A DNA stretch of 64,000 nucleotides from Coniferiporia sulphurascens (Eukaryota > Basidiomycota > Agaricomycetes > Hymenochaetales > Hymenochaetaceae), in NCBI GenBank assembly GCA_002794785.1, contig NBBA01000012.1, forward strand, positions 930,001-994,000, written 5' to 3'. The stretch's first letter is position 1. Each line of letters begins with the position of its first letter. A program made the position numbers and the translations under genes. Below, piece by piece: positions 33,682-43,578 of the stretch. A model generated the notes under the pieces. That model was not told where the DNA came from. It ran no database searches and was given only the letters and a program-made list of their open reading frames with translations.

Positions 33682-36600
33682 TCATGCGAGAAGGGTATTG
33701 GGGCACGAGAGCAGGAGGTGGGCTCGAGTCTCTGGGGTATGGCAGAAGGGGCACATGGGGTCGCGTCCCGGAATACGTCCAAAGTAGGCGCCAAAGCCGG
33801 CGTGACCGAGGAGTGTCCGGAAAACTTTGCACTTAGTGCGACGACCGAGTGTGAGATTCTGCATGAGGGCAGACGGCTTAGTGGAAGGGTTCTGCGTGGC
33901 GCCCATAGAGTGGGCGTCCGAGCTCCCTCGGGATTTTCGGCAGGCGTGAGCCCAGTCGGTTTTCCATTGCAATAGCGCCGTAGAGGAGGCGGCTTCCCGA
34001 AGGAAGCGGATGGTGGGCGGAAACGGGGTCGCATCCGGGGGAGGGTTGTCCGCAATGCCGCAGGCGAGAACGTCAGCAAATTCATTGCCCTCCACGTCGG
34101 AGTGTCCCGGGACCCAGTGTAGATGAAAGAAGACACTTGGGAACCGCTTAGTAGCGATTTTGAGACATTTCCGGATAAAGAGGGCGACATTGACGCCTGG
34201 GGCTGGGCGAGGGTCAGCGAGGAGCGTGAGGGCTACTTCGCAATCGGTATAGATCTCGACCTGAGTGACGGCGGGGTGGAGATCGAAAGAGTAGGCCAGT
34301 AGCCAAGCGGCATCGGCTAGGGCGGCAAGTTCGCAGTCCGTAGCGTGGACCGACGAACCAAGATAGGTTTCGCGTGTGAGAACGGACTCTCCGCGATAAA
34401 ACCAGACGCCGGCGGCACCGCCAGCGTAAGAGGAGGGGGACGTGCCCTTACGGGAACCGTCGGTATAGATGAGAAGGCGCGAAGGGACGTCTTTCAGCCG
34501 GTCAATAAGACCATGATGTGACTGAATGAGCGCCTCCCGGGCTTCTTGAGAGTGGTCAATCGCTTGGTCTATGCTCACGTGCCGTAGTGACGGCAACGCG
34601 ATCCACGGTGGGCGAGTGTATCGGGGGACGCGTTCGCAGCCGGGTGGGACTCGGTGAACGAACGACGTGGTGATGGCTCCCGTACGTGTGGTACGTAAAG
34701 GTATGAGGGTGTGTGCGGTGGTGAGATACCGTATAGCAGCACGAGTTTTGGTACGCTCTAGTCGGAGTGGGATGGGCAAGATGGATGCGAGGACCTCTGA
34801 GGGGCCGCGTGGAGACGTGCGCCACGATCCAAGGATGCGGCGGCACGCCGCGGACTGCACAAGGGTCATCTGATCACATTTGCCTTTTTGTCTTTTGCCG
34901 GTAAACCAGAGGGGAGATCCCCATAATAAAACCGGCAGAATGCAACCTATATAGAGTCGTCTAAGGTGGAGCGGGTCAAGGCCGCGTAAAGTGTTGCCCA
35001 GGAGTTCCAGGGCGCGAAGGGAGGACATGGCTTTGAAGCACATGCGCTGAACGTGTACCGTAAACAGTAGTTGCGCGTCGAAAAAGATACCCAACCAGCG
35101 TAATGGCCGGGAGGGCACGATGCGAAGGGGTCGGAGACCCTGGCGCGGCAAATGTATAGGGTGAATGAGGGAGTCTTCGCGTAGGTCGTGTCGGCGGGTC
35201 CAGTGGATGAGCTCAGATTTGTCATCATCCAGGGAGAGGCCGAGAGCGCGGCATGCGGCGGAGAATGAGAGGTAGGCCTGCTCGAGACGAGCGACGTTGG
35301 TCGTAATCGAACTCGAGGAGGTGGTAAGTAGGTGGTCATCCACGTAGGCGCGGACGAACACGAGAGGGTCGGAAACCTGTAAGGAGGTGAGGAGGCTGGT
35401 CGCGAAAAGAGCAGACAGGATAGGGGAGATGGGTGAGCCCTGCGGAACTCCCATGTTAGGGATGGGGGTTAGAGTGTCGGTAAACCCGTCAAAAGACAGG
35501 GCGACCCGACGATCAGAGACGAAGGACATGACCCAGGATATGAGGAGAGGGGGGAACCCTAGTTCAATCAGGACAGCGCGCAAACGGGGATGTTGAACGG
35601 ATGGGAAGAAACCAGCCACATCTACCACGAGGGCGGAGGTAACGTGGTGTTTAGCCCATGCCGATTCAATTTCGTTGACGAGGTCAGAGGTGGCGTCCAA
35701 AACGCCCGATTTTTGACGGGTACCGAATTGGGAGGGAGGGAGTGCACCGAGTTCGTTGGCAATGAACTGGATGCGATTGGCGATGATCTTCTCGAGTAAT
35801 TTGCCCATTGTTTCCTTGAGTGTGATGGGGCGGTATGCGTTAAGCGCGGTGGGGTCCTTCTTATTCAGTTTCCGGAGCATCACCACCTTCGCGTCCTTCC
35901 AAGGACGGGGATGGTGGCCAGCATCCAGGCACTCGTTAAAAAGCGCGAGGAGTGGGACACTATGGGCGGCGTGCAGGCTTTTGAGGGCCTGGTAGCCGAC
36001 ACCGGTAATGCCCGGGGCACTGGAGTTGGAAGTGAGATTGAGGGCGTGGTCCAGCTCTTCCATAAGGATAGGGTGGTTGCGCATAGGGCGGGCGCCGACG
36101 AAAGAATATGTCGGGGGAAGGGCAGCGGACGGTTGGGTACCGAAGTACTTTGACCGGAAGGCAGCTGCCTTCTCCGCAGGAGAGTTTGCAGTGGAGTGAC
36201 CCGACACCAGGGCTGGGATAGGAGCACGTCGCGTGCCCATGGCCCATTTTGCCATTGGCCAGATCTTGTCCGGCTTGACAGAAGCGGTGAAGGAGTCAGC
36301 CCAGTTGCGTTTTGCACGGCGAAAGATACCGGCCGACTGACGTCGGAGCACGGTACGCGTCGCCGGAGTGGCTCCGCGCAAGGCGGCCATGTGAGCACGG
36401 CACGAGGAGTCCCACCACTTGACCTTGTGTCCCCCTGTCTTCGAAGAAGACGGGGGGTGTGAGGAATCAGTGGCGAGTACAAGAGCGGCGTGAATGGCGG
36501 CAACCTTGACGTCAAGGAGATAGGGCGTGGCGCCAGAGAGGGCGAAGGCGGTAGAGAGGGGTTCATCGAGAGCTTCCAACCATTCAGTAGAGAGCGAATC

Positions 36601-37416
36601 GTCGTACCGTGGGCGAAGGAAGGGGTCATTGAACGGCTCAGAAGAGGTGGGGACAGACCATGTGATAACCGCATGGTCGGATCCGGATGGGGTATCCCAG
36701 GACCGTGTCCAGGAATCGCCCAAAACGAGGTCCTCCAGGGAAGGAGAAGCCCACGCAAGGTCGATAACAGATTCTGTGAACTGGGTAGAGGGGCGACGCC
36801 GGGTATCAAATCCCGGCTGATTAAGGAGGTGCATGGCGTGTGAAGCAGCCCAGTGTTCCAGCGGACGTGCTTTTTGTGCGTCGCTAGCAGAATGGGTGCC
36901 GTGGTCCCAGTGGATAGAGTGGAGATTGAAGTCCCCAGCAACTAGCCAGTGTGCACGCATTGGGAGCTCGAGGAGAGCAAGGGAGGAGATGGTGTCTTTT
37001 TTATTGGCATCGTGATTGTATACATTTGTGACGAAAAGAGGCCCAAGGCCGGTGTCAAAAATTAGCGTGAGTATGTCCCGGGATGGGGAGCGCGAGGCAT
37101 CCAACACAACCCGAGACAGAGGGATGGACTGGTGAACCAGTGTGACCACACGCGGACGTGTTAGTTCGGTGCTTCCCGCGGAGGGGGGCACAAAGACGTG
37201 GTAGTTGGGCATGGCTGGGAATCCGAAAACGGACGTACCTGCTGCGTCAAGCATAGAGGGGGAGGTACCGATAGGGTACCAAGGGGGTTCCTGTAATAAA
37301 ATAACCGCAGGTGGAGGGGGGGCACCGGATGTAGACGAGAAGGAGTGGACGAGTGCTTCGACGTGCACTCGGGACGTTGCAACATTGTGTTGCATGAACG
37401 TCCATGGACTACTCAT
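33682..37416 (-). CDS. LINE ORF2: endonuclease, reverse transcriptase, RNase H (late premature stop)
   Basis: 1,244 residues. The N-terminus is an APE-type endonuclease (TFMQHNVATS, LLQEPPWYP, GDFNLHSIHWDHG, SGSDHAVITW). The reverse transcriptase has LNAYRPITL, SQFGTRQKSG, DVAGFFPSV, GVPQGSPISP and the catalytic AYVDDHLL. RNase H has IYTDGSR, DCELAAL, YTDCEVALT and HWVPGHSDVEGNEFAD. The C-terminus has PMCPFCHTPETRAHLLLSCP. The stop at 33682-33684 is a TGA where the truncated sister copy has CGA (31938-31940). Beyond it the same frame stays open for about 60 more conserved codons to TAG at 33496-33498. The protein therefore loses its extreme C-terminus, while catalytic motifs are intact. Confidence 0.92.
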   Translation of the reverse strand: MSSPWTFMQHNVATSRVHVEALVHSFSSTSGAPPPPAVILLQEPPWYPIGTSPSMLDAAGTSVFGFPAMPNYHVFVPPSAGSTELTRPRVVTLVHQSIPLSRVVLDASRSPSRDILTLIFDTGLGPLFVTNVYNHDANKKDTISSLALLELPMRAHWLVAGDFNLHSIHWDHGTHSASDAQKARPLEHWAASHAMHLLNQPGFDTRRRPSTQFTESVIDLAWASPSLEDLVLGDSWTRSWDTPSGSDHAVITWSVPTSSEPFNDPFLRPRYDDSLSTEWLEALDEPLSTAFALSGATPYLLDVKVAAIHAALVLATDSSHPPSSSKTGGHKVKWWDSSCRAHMAALRGATPATRTVLRRQSAGIFRRAKRNWADSFTASVKPDKIWPMAKWAMGTRRAPIPALVSGHSTANSPAEKAAAFRSKYFGTQPSAALPPTYSFVGARPMRNHPILMEELDHALNLTSNSSAPGITGVGYQALKSLHAAHSVPLLALFNECLDAGHHPRPWKDAKVVMLRKLNKKDPTALNAYRPITLKETMGKLLEKIIANRIQFIANELGALPPSQFGTRQKSGVLDATSDLVNEIESAWAKHHVTSALVVDVAGFFPSVQHPRLRAVLIELGFPPLLISWVMSFVSDRRVALSFDGFTDTLTPIPNMGVPQGSPISPILSALFATSLLTSLQVSDPLVFVRAYVDDHLLTTSSSSITTNVARLEQAYLSFSAACRALGLSLDDDKSELIHWTRRHDLREDSLIHPIHLPRQGLRPLRIVPSRPLRWLGIFFDAQLLFTVHVQRMCFKAMSSLRALELLGNTLRGLDPLHLRRLYIGCILPVLLWGSPLWFTGKRQKGKCDQMTLVQSAACRRILGSWRTSPRGPSEVLASILPIPLRLERTKTRAAIRYLTTAHTLIPLRTTRTGAITTSFVHRVPPGCERVPRYTRPPWIALPSLRHVSIDQAIDHSQEAREALIQSHHGLIDRLKDVPSRLLIYTDGSRKGTSPSSYAGGAAGVWFYRGESVLTRETYLGSSVHATDCELAALADAAWLLAYSFDLHPAVTQVEIYTDCEVALTLLADPRPAPGVNVALFIRKCLKIATKRFPSVFFHLHWVPGHSDVEGNEFADVLACGIADNPPPDATPFPPTIRFLREAASSTALLQWKTDWAHACRKSRGSSDAHSMGATQNPSTKPSALMQNLTLGRRTKCKVFRTLLGHAGFGAYFGRIPGRDPMCPFCHTPETRAHLLLSCPNTLLA

Positions 37417-39208
37417 CTACCGGGGGTGGGGCGAAAGAGGGACGGGCACGGCCACGCTGTTTGGGGCAGCTGGAAGAGTCGGCGCGGTGTTCACCGGAGC
37501 AGTTCGAGCATTTGGGAGGGTGGGTGCAGGGGGAGGTAGCCGGTAGGGCGTCTCTAACACAGCCCGGGCAGCGCATGCGGTGGTCGGCCGTACGGTGACG
37601 ACCAGCGCATATGAGGCATGACCAGGGGCGGTTCCTGCAGTTCTGTACCAGGTGGCCTAGTGCAGCGCATTTAAGACACTGCATGAGGCGAGGGAGGTCA
37701 CGTCGGGCCACCAGTTTAAGGTGGCGACCGAACATGTATACGACGCGGTTCCTTGGGGTAGAGAGGATACTCGCGGAACGGGAGCCCGTAGGGTCTTCAA
37801 AAGAGAAGGCGATGGGGGCAGACATGACGTCCTCGGTCAACAGCTCATAAGCCCGGGTCCAGTCGGGCTCAAGTGTCATTGGCAGTGAGAGGAGGTGGGG
37901 GTTAGCGGCACGGAACTCTAGTTGGAGGTCCGCCGCTGTGAAGGCGGGGAGGCCCGGCGCAGGACGCGTAGGGACTTCGGCAATTTGGAGGCAGGCCCAA
38001 GATACGAGTTGGGAGACTGTGGCAGGGTAGACGCTTTGGACAGATGCCATCACAACTTCCTTCACGCTGTTTATAGTAGGAACGTGAGTGTTGTGAGCGA
38101 ACGTGACGAAGCAGTTGCCTCGCTCGTTCCAATGGGCGGCGCGTACGACCAGTTTGGCCGCAGTGGGAAAGCGTGAGAGGGCAGTCCTGACGTTAATCGT
38201 CGTCTGGGAATCGGTGGGGCGTGCTTCAGCAGGGGGGGGGGCTCCATGGAAGCGGATGGCGAGGGTCGGGTCCGTAATGGTACGGATAACCGGGAGGACT
38301 GCACGCTTCGGCTCCTGTTTCACAGTGCTAGCAGAAGTGGGGGCCCCCGTCGACACTGGCGCTGCAGTAGCAGGGACAGTGGCAGGGGTAGCCCCACCCG
38401 CGGCAAGACCTGGAGTGACAGGTGTCGGCAAGGTGGACCCGGCGGTGGAGTTAGAAGGGCCTGAAGGTCCTTGTGGTGGAGGAGGTGCAGTACTTGGGTT
38501 GGCTTTACCCTTCCCTTTCTTGTCTCCGGAGGGGGCGGACCCGGCCCCCGAGGAATGTGGGGGGGGTCGTTCGAGGGCGTCCATCCACTGCATCATGAAA
38601 GCCATTTGGCGCGTGAGGTCGGACATGACCTGCACCATCTGTTGTGGCAGGGAGGGAGGAGGGGGGGGGCCTACCACAGTCTGGGAGGGCTGGGGGGGGG
38701 CGGGGGGGGGAGCAGAGCTGACGGCTGTGCTGAAACGGGGGCCTGCCGCCGCCCGAAAGGCCTGCGACGTGGCGGATTGTGCGAGCGGATCCTCCTGGAC
38801 CAAAGCACTGTTCAGAGAATTGACCGCGAAGGCAATCTCACCGAGGAGGGAAGCAGTAGAGGCGGCCGACATAGAGGTCGTCTTTCCTAGTGCGAGGAGT
38901 TCGTGGGAGGCACGCATGGCAGTCGTGGCGGCCAACCGAAGGTGGGGAACCTGAAGTGTCACCGCCCTGGGGGACAGTGGCACAGGGGCGCTGGTGGACT
39001 TGCGCTTTTTCCGCGCAGAAGCCGTGGATGCCTGGTCATCGACGGCCCCCGCCTCCGACATTTCTGAGTCGGAGTCAAGAGACGAGATGGCCTGACTAAA
39101 GGGTTCTCTTGCGAGGCCCACCAAACGACTACACCTTCCTCGGGATATGGGGTTCCCACGCCCCTCCCGCTGTCCCCCAGGTTGCCCTGGGGCGTGTCTG
39201 CGTGTCAA
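37409..39208 (-). CDS. LINE ORF1: gag-like nucleic-acid-binding protein
   Basis: 599 residues. The first half is low-complexity and rich in Pro, Ser, Ala and Thr; the centre is a conserved globular region (TINVRTALSRFPTAAKLV, EKVV-like repeats); the C-terminus has zinc knuckles (CLKCAALGHLVQNC, CLICAGRH, CSNCSGEHRADSSSC). It overlaps the ORF2 start by 8 nt (ATGAGTAG). A downstream translation mechanism such as termination-reinitiation is plausible. No premature stops. Confidence 0.88.
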   Translation of the reverse strand: MTRRHAPGQPGGQREGRGNPISRGRCSRLVGLAREPFSQAISSLDSDSEMSEAGAVDDQASTASARKKRKSTSAPVPLSPRAVTLQVPHLRLAATTAMRASHELLALGKTTSMSAASTASLLGEIAFAVNSLNSALVQEDPLAQSATSQAFRAAAGPRFSTAVSSAPPPAPPQPSQTVVGPPPPPSLPQQMVQVMSDLTRQMAFMMQWMDALERPPPHSSGAGSAPSGDKKGKGKANPSTAPPPPQGPSGPSNSTAGSTLPTPVTPGLAAGGATPATVPATAAPVSTGAPTSASTVKQEPKRAVLPVIRTITDPTLAIRFHGAPPPAEARPTDSQTTINVRTALSRFPTAAKLVVRAAHWNERGNCFVTFAHNTHVPTINSVKEVVMASVQSVYPATVSQLVSWACLQIAEVPTRPAPGLPAFTAADLQLEFRAANPHLLSLPMTLEPDWTRAYELLTEDVMSAPIAFSFEDPTGSRSASILSTPRNRVVYMFGRHLKLVARRDLPRLMQCLKCAALGHLVQNCRNRPWSCLICAGRHRTADHRMRCPGCVRDALPATSPCTHPPKCSNCSGEHRADSSSCPKQRGRARPSFAPPPVDE

Positions 39209-40071
39209 GGAATCAACTTAAGCAATGCAGTGGGAATTACCCCCACGCATACCCATGGCAGATTTAGTACTCTGCGGCCGGTGAAGGGAACTACCCCCCA
39301 CCGCCCCGGCTCGCCCTTTCATGACGGAGAAGCCACTACGCCCAGAAGGCCATGAGGACTAACACCCTAGCCACTACTTGAGTTTCCCGATTCCCCGCAT
39401 GCGCTTCAGACCCCGGGTTTAACCCCAGAGAATATGTGGTTAGACTTAGTCGCCCCACTTCTGGATCCGCAGCATACGGGGATTACCATGTCGCACAGGT
39501 GACCCCGGCCCCCTATCATCGGGAAGACCAAGGAGTTTCCCGTACTAACCACCTGAGGACGCTCCCACAGGATGATCCAAAGGCCCGTGCTGACCTGTCT
39601 CTAGCCACCCTTCCACAGCGTCGGGTCAGGGGCATCGAGTCGGCTGGTTCTCACCGCAACAACACGTGTTATGAGACCCCTATTCCTAGGCAGAATGCCG
39701 TCATTAGAACCCTTCCGGGATTTGGGGTGGCAGTTTTCACTGTCAATGCCAGGGACAGTGGGGTCCCCCGAAGGGGATTGCTCGGATCAAGCCGACCCCC
39801 TGGGGACGAGGATGATGTCCTCCGGACCACCCCTCCCCTGAGGACGTTAACGTCGTGTCCTCACCGACGGGCAGGCTAGTGCGCCTCTCTCGTGCCGTTG
39901 GCTAACCCGCTGGCATGCTAGAGCCGAGAACTCACACACAGACGGAGAGCCCCCCCTCCCCACCAGAGCCAACCCTCAGACAGGCCAGATAGTAGGGGTG
40001 AACCACAAACCCCCGCCAGCGCCCCTCCTAAGACGAAGGAGATGGTGGTGGTAAGAGAACAAGAAGGGATG
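39209..40071 (-). other. LINE 5' UTR
   Basis: 863 bp of GC-rich, C-rich sequence between the 5' duplication and ORF1. No separate gene; the ORF at 39436-39879 on the plus strand is antisense to the element and has no recognisable content. Tad-type elements usually carry an internal promoter here. Confidence 0.7.
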
Positions 40072-40217
40072 CTGTTTTCTGCATAAACAATCAAAGATAT
40101 ATCTCGTTCTGGTGGTTAATTCATTCATTTCATTATTATTATTTCAAGTACGCCTACGTAAATGCTTATAACGCTTTCAACATCGATATATTGTACAATT
40201 CTCGCAGTAAGGTTCAG

Positions 40218-41545
40218 CTACTTCGAAGGCCGAATCGCCTGCCTCAGTGGCCATGCATCCTCATATGCGGCGGATCCGATTAAGAAGCTTTTCTCAGAAC
40301 CATCGCCCTGGAAAGGGGAACATGAGATTCGCGAGTGTAAATTTGATCGTAAGAGTTACTCACAATCATGATATTCGGGAATCCCGGGTCAAACGGAATG
40401 ATGCTCTCAATGTACTTTATTTGTTCATCCGAAAGCGATATCTTGAGCGCCTCGATGTTCGCCATCAAGTGTTCAACCTTGCGCCCACCAATAATGGGGA
40501 ACACATAAGGCGTCTTCTGCATCACGTATGCAATTGCGACAGCTGTGATGTGCTCCGCCCCAACTTCCTTTGCGACTTTTTCCAATGCCGCACAGACCTT
40601 CTTCTCGTCTTCGTTGCGCATCCAGTCGGGACTAGCCATAAGCGTACGACCCTTTTCTCCGGACTCAGCTCGGCGTTTCTCCTCCGCGTCTGTGCGTAAA
40701 CGTCCTCCGGCAAGTACGTTCCAAGGCGCAAGCGCAAGTCCGAGTGTTCGCGCCATCGGAATGATATCGCGTTCGAAACTGCGTGCCATGACGTTCCAGG
40801 CGCCTTGGTAGATCACGAAGGGTGTCTTGCCATGATCCTTTGCATACTGGTTCGCAGCCGAGACGACCCACGCGGGTGTGTCCGACACTCCTAGATAAAG
40901 TACCTTTCCTGAAGCGACGAGATGATGCAAGTTGTTCATGACCTCCTCGATGGAAGTGCTGTAGTCCCACCAATGAACATAGAAGATGTCGATGTAATTC
41001 GTGCGTAGCTTCTTGAGACTCTCCTCGACGCTGATCTTGAGTGATTTACCGTTATTTCCCGTATAGTTAGTCTTGATATTAATATTGTCTTGTCCGCGCT
41101 TGTAGTTCGTCGTATACTGTTCAATGTATACATAAGTTTAACATATCGCAAGAGGAAAGCTGTAACCACGTGCCTTTGTCGTGATAACGAGCTGGTCTCG
41201 GATACCACGTTTCTCTGCCCACTCGCCGATGAAGGCTTCAGACGTCTCGTCCTGACTAAGTGTGGGTGGAAATTAGTTTTGTTGAATATGTTAATAAACC
41301 AGACTGTGAGTAACGCACTAGTTGTTGGCTGTGTCGATAAAGTTCCCGCCGGCATCGTAAAACGCATCGAGTAATTTGAACGACGATTCCTTGTCCATTT
41401 CTCCCATACCGAATTTTCCCCACTTGTTTCCGATGCTCATAGCACCTAACTGGAGCGGCGAGACACGCACTCCAGCGAGTGGTGACAGCACGCGGTAGCG
41501 GCCGAGGGGATTGGCTGGCGGAGAGACGGGTGCCCAGAGAGACAT
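40218..41545 (-). CDS. Aldo/keto reductase array copy AKR-4
   Basis: Intact-looking copy. [26 protein letters not shown] with split Tyr codon, [75 protein letters not shown], and a last exon GDGSEKS to IRPSK with stop at 40218-40220. It has an extra residue (MASPDWM) in the loop where AKR-1 has MQPDWM. The protein is closest by eye to AKR-3 and AKR-6. Shared upstream TATA and GC-rich elements lie at about 41613-41690. Confidence 0.86.
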
Positions 41546-43259
41546 TTCGAAAGTGCTGTTTGTACTGGGAGGCTCAGAGATGAGATGGGAGAAATTGAGC
41601 AGCAAGCCACACTCTTTTATACGCAAAGTGCAAGGCCATTACGAGTGCCAGTGCTGCCGTCAGCAAGTACCGGTGACTATTCTTTGGCACTCGTGAACCT
41701 AGATAATCCATTCGAAGGCGCTATCCGTTGGAAGACGGTATCCGTGGGTTTCTAAAAGAGCTGCGAGGCAGCTGAAAACTAGTCAAGCCGCATGGCGGTG
41801 ATTATACAAGTCGTCCGTGAGAACTCTCGTCGGCGAGGCGCTAGCAGAGCCACCGATGGGATCTGCGCAAAACGCCTTCATTCCTAATCTAGATACTACC
41901 CTGTTGCAAACTTTCAGCATTTTGCTCCTGCTGCCGCGGAAACCCGTCCTTAGCCCTTAAAATTCTCATATGTACACTAGATATATTTCCACGCACCCTG
42001 TAAAAACCCCGAGGTGGATTGTATTAGTGCCCTCTCTTGCAAAGCTTCCGTCACGAAACATCCGGTAGTATTCAGACTCCGATTAAAAGAGCTTCGGCAC
42101 CGCTTTGGTATAACCTGTAAACCACAGTCCCAATTGGAGTTCCAAATATGACCGCATTTTGTTCACTCTCCTGTCACCTTTCGCAAAGAATGCATCCTAG
42201 CAAATCTTTACAGCACTTATTTCTCTGGTAATTAGCGTGGCATATACTAATATGATACACAGTGTATGGTACTGTATGTGACTTAGCAAATGTGAGAATA
42301 TCATGCAAGTCGGGAGACCTGAAATAGTGTAAAATTGCACTAATATACATCTATTGTAAAAATCTCCGGCACTGGCTATGATTTGTGGAAACTGGGAAAA
42401 GAAGGTGACCCCTGTTGCAAACTTTGCAGCAGGGGTTATACAATAGTAATCATGAGCTGATATGTGGGTTCCCTACAATAGGAAGGCGGGCGAAGATAGG
42501 GCTACGCGGGAACTGGTTGCAGGTTATCACGAGAGGCCATTTCCACACGTTTGCGTCACATGATACCGTTTTTGGGTACCTTATGCTATAGAAAAGGGAA
42601 GCTTCGCCCCCCAATCACGATTTGCGTTGATGAATAATCTCTTACGCCCCCAAGTCGGGAACGAGCTCAAGCCACTTTATTATCTGTATCTTTCATTTTC
42701 AGTGACATTTTCGATAAATTCCCAAACGCAGTGAACGAGACCATTAAACTAAAACAGTGAGTTGGAATGCAAACGCCCCCTAACTTGAAGGACCTGATGC
42801 TTGGCAGTTAAGCCTACCGGGTACTTGAAAGCTCCGTTGATGTCCTTCAGTGCCCGAGCTTCGTTTCATTGAATCGCTAATCAGAGTTCATTATATGCCT
42901 TCTGTCTCCCTCGAGCGGGACGAGAATATTCCAGCGATGGACTAATAGGTTCTAACTCTGAAGCTTTTCTCCTCTCTTCTAATCTCCCCCATTTACTACG
43001 CTCGTATGACGTTATTAACTTTGAAACATTTGTTGCATCTTTCTACCCTTTAACTTTGAACTGGAATCCCTAGTTCGGTCGAATGATTATCGAGGGAATT
43101 AGTTGTTAATTTTGCGTAGCCATTTCAAGTTTCGGTCTTTGCAGCCCGCAAGAAGAAAAGATGAGACTTCAAAAAGAACTCTTAGTATCAGCAAGAAGCA
43201 TCGTGGGAACAAGCATTTGTTTATCACGCTGATTCGGCTGTCTGGTTATTTTTACTGGT
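41546..43259. other. Array spacer upstream of AKR-4 with an apparent insertion
   Basis: The proximal part holds the AKR-4 promoter. Blocks shared with other spacers run to about 41895 and resume near 42613 (ATCACGATTTGCG), so about 0.7 kb looks inserted. A 16-bp direct repeat CCCTGTTGCAAACTTT at about 41900 and 42410 lies within this interval. No gene recognised. Confidence 0.45.
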
Positions 43260-43578
43260 CCGCGGTCGAGACGACCCATACATCCAGATAGGGAACTTTG
43301 TCGGAAGCAACGAGATGATGCAGGTTATTAATGACCTCCTCGATGGAAGTGTTGTTATAGTCCATTGAACGTAGAGGATGTCGATGTAACTCGTGTGGAG
43401 CTTCCTGAGACTCGCCTCGACGCTGACCTTGACTGACTTGCCGATTCCTTATCCATTTCTCTCATTCAGGGTTTCTCCCACTGGTCGCCAATGCTCATAG
43501 CACCAAGCCGGAGAGGCGAGACACGCGGGAGCGGCCGAGGGGATTTGCTGGCAGAGGCGCAGGTGCCCAAAGTGACAT
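43260..43578 (-). pseudogene. Aldo/keto reductase relic AKR-5 (heavily deleted)
   Basis: Recognisable pieces in array order: the N-terminus [16 protein letters not shown] from ATG 43578, a fragment around MSIGDQW and MDKE, then directly a piece of exon 3 ([21 protein letters not shown]) and a degraded VSDTPAW region. Exon 2, the first part of exon 3 and everything after position about 43260 are gone. The TATA and shared upstream element are still present (43650-43720). Confidence 0.82.

Larger units (their letters stand above)
33307..40071 (-). mobile_element. Full-length Tad-like LINE (non-LTR retrotransposon)
   Basis: A 6,765-bp element flanked by a perfect 14-bp duplication CTGTTTTCTGCATA at 33293-33306 and 40072-40085. 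It has a 5' UTR (39209-40071), ORF1 (37409-39208), ORF2 (33682-37416, ancestrally to about 33496), a 3' UTR with a hairpin, and an A-rich 3' end (T-run at 33307-33318). ORF layout with an APE endonuclease, reverse transcriptase and RNase H fits the Tad clade. It lies in the spacer between AKR-3 and AKR-4. Confidence 0.93.

Noticed and set aside
35880..36941. 353-codon minus-strand ORF
   Set aside because: Lies in another frame of the LINE ORF2, which has clear reverse transcriptase and endonuclease motifs.
38103..38954. 283-codon plus-strand ORF, Gly/Ala-rich
   Set aside because: It is the antisense shadow of the Pro/Ser/Ala-rich LINE ORF1.
39436..39879. 147-codon plus-strand ORF upstream of the LINE
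   Set aside because: Falls inside the LINE 5' UTR as defined by the 14-bp duplication, on the opposite strand, with no recognisable content.
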